Part shown: in pieces, positions 1 to 6,390 of the stretch
Layout of the letters: the number at the start of each line of letters is the position of its first letter
Numbering within the stretch: position 1 is the stretch's first letter
Assembly: GCA_937890485.1 (NCBI GenBank)
Contig: CALBXN010000132.1
Span: forward strand, 1-8,942
From: an uncultured Treponema sp.
GTDB lineage: Bacteria > Spirochaetota > Spirochaetia > Treponematales > Treponemataceae
Direction: 5' to 3'
DNA: 8,942 bases
Position numbers and translations under genes: made by a program
The notes under the pieces: model-generated
The model's database searches: none
What the model was told of the DNA's origin: nothing
The model's input: the letters and a program-made list of their open reading frames with translations, nothing else

Positions 1-15
1 ATGAAAAATATATCT

Positions 16-276
16 TTAAAAAGTGTTAGTGCTTTTTTCAATGCAACCAACCACAACTGTTCCGATGATTCCTATACCGCTGATTGATTTGAATGCAGTA
101 AATAACTCATCGCACATCAGAAGCATTTCAAAGTGCTTTGGGTGTCCGCTCCATAAATAAAATAGAATTATCAAAGCGAGTAAAGTAAGGCAGGTTAATA
201 CAGTTAATTTTGCCGTAAAGCGTGTAAAGGTACCTGCTTCAAGGTAATCTTTATACGCTTTTTTTATTGTTTTCAT
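16..276 (-). CDS. small two-helix membrane protein, unknown function
   Basis: An 86-residue protein I do not recognise. It has a short basic N-terminus, a clear hydrophobic helix at about residues 25-44 (LTVLTCLTLLALIILFYLW) and a weaker one at about 66-80 (GIGIIGTVVVGC), with an intervening loop containing a cysteine (MLLMCDELF). Two membrane passes are therefore likely. The ATG at 274-276 is preceded by a GGTGA-like ribosome site about nine bases upstream and by a good promoter at 296-324, which supports a real gene. It is divergent from nrdR, with only 140 bp between the two starts. Base composition and codon use resemble nrdR rather than the A+T-rich genes to the right. No function can be assigned; a chance reading frame is unlikely given the promoter, ribosome site and hydrophobic pattern. 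Confidence 0.6.
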   Translation of the reverse strand: MKTIKKAYKDYLEAGTFTRFTAKLTVLTCLTLLALIILFYLWSGHPKHFEMLLMCDELFTAFKSISGIGIIGTVVVGCIEKSTNTF

Positions 277-295
277 TATTTATATCACCGTATTA

Positions 296-324
296 ATTGT
301 AAAACTATTTTCAATAATACTCAA
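296..324 (-). promoter_or_regulatory. sigma-70-type promoter for the small membrane protein
   Basis: On the minus strand TTGAGT (319-324) is followed after exactly 17 bases by TACAAT (296-301). The predicted transcription start is near 287-290, about 12 bases before the ATG at 276. Matches are 4 of 6 for the -35 and 5 of 6 for the -10. In A+T-rich DNA such matches can arise by chance, but spacing and position before a gene start both fit. Confidence 0.5.
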
Positions 325-356
325 TGGTAAATTGACCCAAAATGTTGTTAAAGTAC

Positions 357-385
357 TTGCATTAGTATACTGTATCTGGTATAAT
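357..385 (+). promoter_or_regulatory. nrdR promoter with extended -10
   Basis: TTGCAT (357-362), a 17-base spacer and a perfect TATAAT (380-385) preceded by TGG, giving an extended -10 element (TGGTATAAT). The predicted start is near 392, leaving a leader of about 25 bases with an AAGAGG ribosome site. The spacer contains a perfect 8-bp palindrome, AGTATACT, at 364-371. I do not see the longer NrdR-box pattern here. Confidence 0.65.
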
Positions 386-402
386 TACGTATATTATATT
401 TT

Positions 403-408
403 AAGAGG
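403..408 (+). promoter_or_regulatory. ribosome binding site that fixes the nrdR start
   Basis: AAGAGG lies eight bases before the ATG at 417. The frame is open further upstream to a GTG at 408, but that GTG overlaps the ribosome site itself, so it cannot be the start it serves. The ATG at 417 also gives the usual NrdR N-terminus MKCPFC. Confidence 0.75.
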
Positions 409-416
409 TGCATAGT

Positions 417-869
417 ATGAAATGTCCTTTTTGCAGTTTTGAAGAAAGTAAGGTTATTGACTCTCGTCCCACAGATGAGGGCGAGCGTATTCGTCGCCGT
501 CGTGAATGTATGAGCTGCGGTAAACGCTTTACCACTTACGAGATTATTGAAAGTGTACCTATTGTTGTTGTTAAGAAAGATAAATCACGTGAGGTATTTG
601 ATAGAGATAAGCTTTTCAACGGTATGATGAGAGCGTGTGAAAAACGCCCCGTTCCCATGTTTAAAATTGACAATTTAGTTGAAGATATTCAAAAACAAGT
701 ATATAATTCTCTCGATCAGGAAATAACGAGTAAAGAGATAGGCGAAATGGTTATGAACGGGCTTAAGGAAATAGATGAAGTTGCTTACGTTAGATTTGCT
801 TCCGTTTATCGCTCGTTCAAAGATATATCGACCTTTATGAGAGAACTTGAAAAATTAACTAAGGGATAA
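417..869 (+). CDS. nrdR: transcriptional repressor NrdR
   Basis: Complete 150-residue NrdR, the usual family length. This repressor senses ATP/dATP and controls ribonucleotide reductase genes. The N-terminal zinc ribbon has all four cysteines (C3, C6, C31, C34; CPFC and CMSC) with the basic RIRRRREC stretch between them. The ATP-cone domain spans about residues 49-139, with VVKKDKSREVFDRDKL, the ACEKRPV segment and the conserved EVAYVRFASVYRSFKDI end. The start is the ATG at 417, set by AAGAGG at 403-408; the upstream in-frame GTG at 408 is rejected. The sequence reads as Clostridia-type, with CGT/CGC arginine codons and higher G+C than the genes to the right. No ribonucleotide reductase gene is in the window. 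Four bases after its stop the frame of the priA fragment begins. Confidence 0.96.
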   Translation: MKCPFCSFEESKVIDSRPTDEGERIRRRRECMSCGKRFTTYEIIESVPIVVVKKDKSREVFDRDKLFNGMMRACEKRPVPMFKIDNLVEDIQKQVYNSLDQEITSKEIGEMVMNGLKEIDEVAYVRFASVYRSFKDISTFMRELEKLTKG

Positions 870-880
870 GATTATGCAAG
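867..880. other. probable junction between two unrelated DNA segments
   Basis: Left of here is a complete Clostridia-like nrdR; right of here, from GAA at 880 (E-L-K-C), is the interior of a spirochaete-like priA. In PriA proteins the residues just before E-L-K-C are normally Cys-Gly-aromatic, part of the first zinc pair; here they read K-I-M-Q. The break therefore falls between the nrdR stop and about 880. Composition changes at the same place. No repeat, transposon end or tRNA is visible at the join, which fits an assembly chimera or illegitimate recombination better than a mobile element. Confidence 0.7.
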
Positions 881-1755
881 AATTAAAATGTAAAAACTGT
901 TCAGTTTCAATGACATATCATAAAGCACAAAAAAAATTAATTTGTCATTACTGTGGATGGAACATCGCTCCTCCTACACAATGTCCAGAATGTAAATCTT
1001 TTGATGTAGGTTACTTTGGTTTTGGAACAGAATTTATCGAAGATGAAGTTAGAGCTAAATTTCCAAATGCAACAGTCGAAAGAATTGATACAGACAACTT
1101 GTCTAGTCACAAAGAATTACAAGAAAAATTAGATTCATTTAGAAATAAAAAAATTGATATACTGCTCGGTACACAAATGGTTGCAAAAGGATTAAACTTT
1201 CCAAATTTAAAACTTGTTGGTGTTATTATGGCAGATACAGGATTACACTTACCTGACTTTAGAGCAGCTGAAAGAACATTTTCATTATTAGTACAAGTTG
1301 CAGGTCGAGCAGGAAGATTTTTTCCAGATGGAAAAGTAATAGTTCAAAGTTACACACCAAAAAGAAGTGCAATTTTCTTTGCTTGCAAAAATTATATTGA
1401 AGAATTTTATAAGGAAGAATTGGAGCAACGAAAAATTTTATCTTTTCCACCATTTGCAAGATTAATTAGATTAGTTTTTCGTTCAGCAAAAAACGAACTT
1501 GCCGAACAAGCTGCATCATCTGCTGCTGAAATTTTAGAATCATTTATTGAAAAATACGATTACGATGATTTTGAAGTTTTAGGACCAAGTGAATGTCCTT
1601 TATCTAAAATTTCTGCAAATTATCGCTACCAAATTATTTTACGCTCAGAAAGTATAAAAACAATACAATCTGCTACAGCAAGATTTATTTATAATTATAA
1701 AAGTAAACCTGGTATTTATATTGAAGTTGATGTAGACCCAACAAATTTATTGTAA
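874..1755 (+). pseudogene. priA: primosomal helicase PriA, C-terminal fragment (5' truncated)
   Basis: A 293-residue C-terminal part of PriA, the 3'-to-5' helicase that restarts collapsed replication forks; full proteins are about 650-750 residues. Six of eight zinc cysteines remain (C6, C9, C24, C27, C37, C40); the first pair is missing. Helicase lobe 2 is intact, with GTQMVAKGLNFP (99-110) and the motif VI segment QVAGRAGR (141-148). The family C-terminus DVDPTNLL is present. Absent are the 3'-end-binding domain, the Walker A and DEAH motifs of lobe 1, and the first zinc pair, so the fragment cannot be a working helicase. The ATG at 874 follows an AAGGGA inside the end of nrdR at 861-866, seven bases upstream, so translation could occur by chance. 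The 3' end overlaps the convergent membrane gene by 40 bp, showing that it belongs with the right-hand DNA. Confidence 0.88.
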
Positions 1756-3254
1756 GCTTCATTGTATTCTGTCTTTTCTTCTTGAAATAAACATTCTTTT
1801 GAATACAATGCCTTTTCAAATAAAAATCCTATTTTATACAACTCCTCTTTTTGTTCTGAAAATTTTTCTATCATTAAATTTATATATTCCATCGGTGTTA
1901 TTGAATCTGTAAGTATAATTTCATTTTCTTGACCAATTGCAACAACTTTAAAAAATATTGAAGCAAATTCTCCAATTTCTTTTTTCTTCTCTTTAGAAAT
2001 TTTTTGATTTTCTGTTTTTTTAATAAATTCTGAATATAATTTTTTTTCAGTTTGTATTCTCAAACTAATTTTTTTAGAATTTGAAGTAAATAAATTTATA
2101 AAAAAATCTTTTATATTCATTACAAAAGATTTTAAAATTTTAAATAATTTATTTTCTTTAATAAAGTTTCTAAATTTCTTGCTAAACAAAGGTAAAAATA
2201 AAAATAAAACCAAAATAAAAATTGAAATAAAAACAATAATTTTGTTAATTATTTCCCTTAATCTTTCAGAATTATCAGTATTGTCAACAATAATTTTTTC
2301 CAATTCTTCAGGAGTTACACCACTATCTCCCATTGAAGGCAACAAAACATCAGGAAGTTCTTCATGCATAACTTGATGTAATTTATTATCTCCATCAGGA
2401 AAAATATTTGATAAAAAATAAATAATTTTTACTACAAAAGAATTTTCTAAATCGAATTTATAATTTTTATCAATTATTTTTTTTCCAGGTGAAATTAAGA
2501 ATGCAATTGAAAATGAAAAAAGTAAAATTATAAAAGTTGCAAACAAGCGTTTTATTGCAAGTTGAAAAACAGATGCAATTCCCATTCCTGCAAATCGCAA
2601 TTCATCTAAAGAATTTTTTATATATGCACATAAAATAAAATGCATACACACCATAGAAATAAACATACAAATACTTCTGATAGAAAATCTATAAGAATTT
2701 AACCATGAAATTAAAATAATAAAAGCGATTAGAAAAACAAAAATCGAAGAGATAGTTTTCAAACTTCTAATTGCACTTACAGATTTTTCCATTAAAATTT
2801 CATCTTCTCGTAAAGTACGATAAAGATTTTCACCAGACTTTCCTTCAGAAATTTCTAAAAAATAATTCCATACGGAAAATGTACTTTCAAAATAAAAATC
2901 TAAAAGCCAATAAGCAAAATTCAAAAATAAAATATAAAAACCTTTTCCATCTAAAATAAATCTTTGAGGAAAAGGTTTATTATTAAAAATTATTAAAATT
3001 AAATAAACAAAGATTAAAGCAAAAATTATAACTCTAGTTTTTGATAATGTTCTTAATTTTAAAACATCGATAACGGAAAAAACTAAACTTGAAAAAAATA
3101 AACTAATAAAAGAAATTAAAACAAAATTAAAATTAAACTTAAAAAAATTTGAAATTGCTTCACTTAAAAAAGAATGAACAGTAAATATAAAAAATAGAGG
3201 AATAAAAACAGAAATAAATTTTTGAATAAAAACATATCGTAAATTTATTTTCAT
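1716..3254 (-). CDS. multi-helix membrane protein with DUF4129-like C-terminus
   Basis: A 512-residue integral membrane protein. Hydrophobic helices lie at about residues 12-29, 41-61, 74-90, 104-120, 168-188, 193-211, 236-254 and 338-356. The segment 260-335 between the last two is polar and acidic and probably faces outside. The tail, about 425-504 (EIGEFASIFFKVV, SITPMEYINLM, FEKALYSKECLFQEEKTEY), resembles the DUF4129 domain that ends transglutaminase-type proteins in MoxR/DUF58 operons, but no Cys-His-Asp transglutaminase core is visible. The start ATG overlaps the stop of the DUF58 gene (ATGA, 3251-3254) and has a good GAGGAA ribosome site inside that gene, so the two are translationally coupled. 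It is very A+T-rich and runs tail to tail into priA with a 40-bp overlap. A role with MoxR and DUF58 is inferred from position. Confidence 0.85.
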   Translation of the reverse strand: MKINLRYVFIQKFISVFIPLFFIFTVHSFLSEAISNFFKFNFNFVLISFISLFFSSLVFSVIDVLKLRTLSKTRVIIFALIFVYLILIIFNNKPFPQRFILDGKGFYILFLNFAYWLLDFYFESTFSVWNYFLEISEGKSGENLYRTLREDEILMEKSVSAIRSLKTISSIFVFLIAFIILISWLNSYRFSIRSICMFISMVCMHFILCAYIKNSLDELRFAGMGIASVFQLAIKRLFATFIILLFSFSIAFLISPGKKIIDKNYKFDLENSFVVKIIYFLSNIFPDGDNKLHQVMHEELPDVLLPSMGDSGVTPEELEKIIVDNTDNSERLREIINKIIVFISIFILVLFLFLPLFSKKFRNFIKENKLFKILKSFVMNIKDFFINLFTSNSKKISLRIQTEKKLYSEFIKKTENQKISKEKKKEIGEFASIFFKVVAIGQENEIILTDSITPMEYINLMIEKFSEQKEELYKIGFLFEKALYSKECLFQEEKTEYNEAYNKFVGSTSTSI

Positions 3255-4384
3255 ATAAGTTCCTCACATAAAAAATATTTTATATGTAATTTTTTTTCAA
3301 AACGTAATAATAATTCTTTCACTTCATCATCAATTTGTTTTGGACCAACATAATAAAAATCTGTATTAGCATTTAAATGCCATAATGCCTTTTTCAAATT
3401 ATCAGTTGTGGAAAAATCTTTTTTATCAATAGGTTGTAACAAAGCAGTAACATCTAATAGATTTTCAGTTTGATTTGCTCTAATAGGAAAGTACGGTTGA
3501 ATACCATCAATTTGTTTATCACTTGATTTAATAATTCCATTTGAAGAAAATCCATTTTCTTGTTTTAACTTTTTAGAATACATTAATAGACCAGCACTAA
3601 TTTCAACAGCTTGCTCAATAACTTTATATCTAAATTGATTTGGATAATTATCAGAACACAAATCTAAATAAACAAAGAAAGGAGAATTTAAAGTATCTTG
3701 AAATTCATTTGTAAAAAGTTTTCCAAATTTTGCACAAACTTTCCAATTTATTCTTTTTAATTCATCCCCACTTTGATATTCTCTAATTGATCGATACAAA
3801 GATAAATCTTCATAACGTTTATCATTTACAACTATATCACCTTGTGGGCTTCCTTCTTTTATCAAATAATCCATTTGACGTTTTGCTGGAATAACTAGAA
3901 CATGGCATTTTTCAGTGTATTCTATTTTTATATCAAAAAAGCCAAGAGGATCAGAAGTTTTTAAAAACAAAGGACCAATAAAAAACTCTCCACGAGTATT
4001 ACCAGAAACATCGTAGCTTAAAAACGTTTTTCGTTTTGGTCCCAATGATAAACAAAATCTTGCACCATCTCCAAAACAATTTAACGGTGCAGGTGTATCG
4101 TAAACTTCCGAATAAATTATTGGTAAGATTGAATTATTGCAAACTTCAATATCAATCCTAAAATAATCAGTTCGATTTATTCTAAATTCTTTGACAGTTC
4201 TTTTTATAGTGATATTTTTTTTAAGTATTTTTGAATAAATCCATGAAACAAAATATAAAATCAACAAAAAACTAACAATTACTTGAATCATTTTGTTTGA
4301 TGAAAACAAAAAAACACAAAGTCCAAAAATTATCAAAATGAGTTTTTTTATAAATTCAAATTCATTTCCAGATTTTTTTTCCAT
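3251..4384 (-). CDS. DUF58 family protein
   Basis: A 377-residue DUF58 protein. Two membrane helices lie at about residues 11-27 and 32-50. The family signature is clear at about 199-228: SIREYQSGDELKRINWK followed by AKFGKLFTNEF, matching the usual REYxxGDxxRxIxWKxxA...L..xEF pattern. The SDPLGFF segment (144-150), also common in the family, precedes it. A strand with an acidic residue (FVYLDLCSD, around 241) sits where related proteins carry a von Willebrand A-type metal site, but the usual DxSxS is not intact. The gene begins 2 bp after the moxR stop and overlaps the next gene by 4 bp, so the three form one transcript. DUF58 proteins are usual partners of MoxR ATPases; the molecular role is not established for this group. 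Confidence 0.92.
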   Translation of the reverse strand: MEKKSGNEFEFIKKLILIIFGLCVFLFSSNKMIQVIVSFLLILYFVSWIYSKILKKNITIKRTVKEFRINRTDYFRIDIEVCNNSILPIIYSEVYDTPAPLNCFGDGARFCLSLGPKRKTFLSYDVSGNTRGEFFIGPLFLKTSDPLGFFDIKIEYTEKCHVLVIPAKRQMDYLIKEGSPQGDIVVNDKRYEDLSLYRSIREYQSGDELKRINWKVCAKFGKLFTNEFQDTLNSPFFVYLDLCSDNYPNQFRYKVIEQAVEISAGLLMYSKKLKQENGFSSNGIIKSSDKQIDGIQPYFPIRANQTENLLDVTALLQPIDKKDFSTTDNLKKALWHLNANTDFYYVGPKQIDDEVKELLLRFEKKLHIKYFLCEELI

Positions 4385-4386
4385 TT

Positions 4387-5370
4387 TTATTTTGCACTAT
4401 AATTTGGTACTGGAGTTTGATCTAATATTCTTGAAATAACTTCTGTGTTGGTATATCCCTTCATTAAAGAATCAGGCTTTAAAATAATTCTCTTATTAAA
4501 AACAAAAGGAACCAATTTTTTTACATCATCAGGAACTACATAAGTTCTATTATGAATAGCAGCATAAGACTGACAAGCTTTATACAAGGCAATAGCACCA
4601 CGAGGTGAAACTCCTACCTGAATAGCTAAATCAGTTCTTGTCAAATTTACCAACTGCAAAATATACTCAAGAACAACACGTTCAACATGAACATCCACAA
4701 CATCATTTTGACAAGTAACAATATCTTTACTTGAAATACAAGATTTAATATTTTCGATAGGATGATTAACACTTCGTTGAGCTTCGATAATTGAAATTTC
4801 ATTTTCTAAATCAGGATATCCAATTGAAAGCGCCATCATAAATCTATCTTTTTGTGCTTCAGGCAAAGGGAATGTGCCTTCAGATTCAACAGGATTTTCT
4901 GTTGCAATTAAAAAAAATGGTTCAGGTAATTTATATGTATTTCCGTCAACACTTACTTGCCCTTCTGCCATTGCTTCAAGCAAAGCTGATTGAGTTCTTG
5001 GTGTTGCACGATTTAATTCGTCAACTAAAACCATTGAAGACATTATCGGTCCTGAACGAAATTGAAATTCTTGTGATTTAGGATTAAAGATTGAACTTCC
5101 TGTAACATCAGCAGGCATCAAGTCTGGTGTACATTGTATTCTGGAAAATGATGAATCAATTGATTTTGCTAATGCCTTTGCTAAAACTGTTTTTCCTGTT
5201 CCAGGAACATCTTCTAATAAAACATGTCCTTTTGCAAAAAGAGTAGTTAAAATTAATTCAACAATCTCTGTTTTTCCTTTAAAAACGCTCATTATAGATT
5301 CTGCAATTTTTTCTGCAGAATTTGAAATAAATTTTACTGACTGGTTTAATTCTTTTTTTGAAACTTCCAT
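4387..5370 (-). CDS. MoxR-family AAA+ ATPase
   Basis: A 327-residue AAA+ ATPase of the MoxR group, chaperone-like ATPases that act with von Willebrand A or DUF58 partners in maturation of protein complexes. Walker A is EDVPGTGKT (53-61), Walker B is MVLVDELNRA (113-122), sensor 1 is LIATENP (154-160), the arginine-finger segment FPLPEAQKDRF is at 167-177, and sensor 2 is GVSPRG (253-258). All catalytic residues are present and length is normal. I chose the ATG at 5368-5370 (MEVSKKEL); the frame is open upstream to a TTG at 5406, but that stretch holds the promoter. No Shine-Dalgarno is seen before the ATG, and the -10 element ends only seven bases before it, so a leaderless mRNA is likely. 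It is the first gene of a three-gene operon. Confidence 0.95.
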   Translation of the reverse strand: MEVSKKELNQSVKFISNSAEKIAESIMSVFKGKTEIVELILTTLFAKGHVLLEDVPGTGKTVLAKALAKSIDSSFSRIQCTPDLMPADVTGSSIFNPKSQEFQFRSGPIMSSMVLVDELNRATPRTQSALLEAMAEGQVSVDGNTYKLPEPFFLIATENPVESEGTFPLPEAQKDRFMMALSIGYPDLENEISIIEAQRSVNHPIENIKSCISSKDIVTCQNDVVDVHVERVVLEYILQLVNLTRTDLAIQVGVSPRGAIALYKACQSYAAIHNRTYVVPDDVKKLVPFVFNKRIILKPDSLMKGYTNTEVISRILDQTPVPNYSAK

Positions 5371-5377
5371 AAAAGAT

Positions 5378-5406
5378 ATTGTATCACGAAAATAAAAATT
5401 TTGCAA
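5378..5406 (-). promoter_or_regulatory. moxR operon promoter, predicted leaderless start
   Basis: On the minus strand TTGCAA (5401-5406), a 17-base spacer, and TACAAT (5378-5383). Only seven bases (5371-5377) separate the -10 from the moxR ATG, so transcription should begin at or within about two bases of the start codon. The -35 abuts the T-run of the tRNA-Arg terminator. Confidence 0.6.
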
Positions 5407-5446
5407 AAAAAAGGTTGAACAAAAGAAAATCTTTTATTCAACCTTT
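5405..5446 (-). terminator. intrinsic terminator of tRNA-Arg
   Basis: Read on the minus strand, a 10-bp stem (AAAGGTTGAA with TTCAACCTTT; 5437-5446 and 5410-5419) continues past one mismatch into a further 6-bp stem (AAAAGA with TCTTTT) closed by a three-base loop, and is followed by a run of eight T (5405-5412, part of it in the stem). It begins six bases after the tRNA 3' end. The U-tract is only on the minus strand side, so it ends the tRNA transcript. Confidence 0.85.
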
Positions 5447-5451
5447 AATGT

Positions 5452-5525
5452 CGGGACCGGAGGGACTCGAACCCCCTACCTACTGCTTAGAAGGCAGTTG
5501 CTCTATCCAGATGAGCTACGATCCC
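5452..5525 (-). tRNA. tRNA-Arg(TCT)
   Basis: A 74-nt tRNA that folds completely. The acceptor stem GGGATCG pairs with CGGTCCC (one G-U pair); the D arm is GCTC/GAGC; the anticodon stem ACTGC/GCAGT closes the loop CTTCTAA, giving anticodon TCT; a five-base variable region AGGTA follows; the T arm GGGGG/CCCTC holds loop TTCGAGT. The discriminator is G, and CCA is not encoded (AC follows). It reads AGA/AGG, and AGA is the commonest arginine codon in the genes to the right of 880. It is a single-gene unit with its own promoter and terminator. Confidence 0.96.
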
Positions 5526-5538
5526 ATCAACTTATTAG

Positions 5539-5567
5539 ACTATATCAAAAAGTAAAAAAAAAGTCAA
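5539..5567 (-). promoter_or_regulatory. tRNA-Arg promoter
   Basis: TTGACT (5562-5567), 17-base spacer, TATAGT (5539-5544) on the minus strand, each 5 of 6 to consensus. The predicted start near 5532 leaves about seven bases before the mature tRNA 5' end at 5525. The tRNA therefore does not depend on read-through from the lipoprotein gene. Confidence 0.75.
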
Positions 5568-5612
5568 ATACTTAAACGATAGATTTATATTAAGTTTGAT
5601 AAAATTTTTAAA

Positions 5613-6389
5613 CTAATTATCAAAGAAATCTTCACTAATAGTTATATATCCTAATGGCTCAAGTTCACTATATCTATAACTAAAATCAGCTGTCATTCCA
5701 ACAGAAACAGCATAAGCATTAACATACCAAATATTTTCTTGAGAACTATCATCTTTTTTTTCTGTAAATTTTAAATCAATATCACCTTGATTTGGAATTG
5801 CATTTGTATAAGATTGGCCATTTACAATGGTATATTTTGATGAAGAATAAAAGGCAAAAGTATTCTCATTTTCTCTTAAAGGTATTGCATTACTAGATCC
5901 ATCCTTTTCATATTGCCCTGAAACTTTTACGCCAGCAATATAGGGATTTTCAACAAAACCTTCTGTAAATAAACGAATTTCAACTGTACGATTAGAACTA
6001 CTTTTATATACTAACGGAAACTCATTATTTGAAATTTCTAATTGTTGATAACCTAAAGCAATAGCTCTATTATATCCCTTTTCAGAATACTCACTATTAT
6101 AATTATTTATAGAAAAACTATCTGAAATTAAGTTTGTTAAATCATTATAAATTCTATAAATTACTGTAACTCCAACATAAATATCCATCCCTGCATTCTC
6201 AATATCTGCAGTTTTAAAAGAATAATATCTACCAAGAGCATCCGAATTTTCATCAACAACTTTTGCTTCTGATGGTGGATATAAAATATAATAAACATCT
6301 AATCCACATGTCATTGAAAAAAAGCACATAATTACAATAAAAGAAAAAATAAAAATTTTTTTTAGAAAATTATGTGCTTTTATATTCAT
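5613..6389 (-). CDS. probable lipoprotein, unknown function
   Basis: A 258-residue exported protein that I do not recognise by function. The N-terminus has basic residues, a hydrophobic stretch at about 12-26, and a cysteine at 28 (SMTC followed by GLDVYYILYPP), compatible with the relaxed lipobox of spirochaetes, though Thr at -1 is unusual. The mature part is rich in Ser, Asn and Tyr with beta-like alternation and no recognisable enzyme motif. I chose ATG 6387-6389 (MNIKAHNF) because it follows the TPR gene stop by one base; a longer in-frame start at 6416 lies inside the TPR gene and would spoil the signal peptide. It ends in TAG, which shows amber used as a normal stop here. Close spacing suggests co-transcription with the TPR gene. 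The 87-bp gap before the tRNA holds no convincing terminator. Confidence 0.75.
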   Translation of the reverse strand: MNIKAHNFLKKIFIFSFIVIMCFFSMTCGLDVYYILYPPSEAKVVDENSDALGRYYSFKTADIENAGMDIYVGVTVIYRIYNDLTNLISDSFSINNYNSEYSEKGYNRAIALGYQQLEISNNEFPLVYKSSSNRTVEIRLFTEGFVENPYIAGVKVSGQYEKDGSSNAIPLRENENTFAFYSSSKYTIVNGQSYTNAIPNQGDIDLKFTEKKDDSSQENIWYVNAYAVSVGMTADFSYRYSELEPLGYITISEDFFDN

Positions 6390-6390
6390 A

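Noticed and set aside
408..416. GTG start of nrdR at 408
   Set aside because: It overlaps the AAGAGG ribosome site and would add three residues not seen in the family; ATG 417 is correct.
2179..2959. Short plus-strand open frames within the membrane-protein gene
   Set aside because: They are low-complexity Lys/Asn/Ile shadows of the minus-strand gene, without ribosome sites or recognisable motifs. The same applies to open frames at 1259-1459, 4854-5081, 7859-8098, 8250-8528 and 8640-8852.
5371..5406. Upstream TTG start for moxR at 5406
   Set aside because: The extension would be encoded by the promoter and terminator tail and has no ribosome site.
5452..5525. tRNA-Arg as an integration (att) site
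   Set aside because: No integrase gene and no repeat of the tRNA 3' end is present in the window.
5586..5612. Weak AGTTT/AAACT hairpin after the lipoprotein gene as a terminator
   Set aside because: The stem is short, A+T-only apart from one pair, and lacks a clear following T-run; not convincing.
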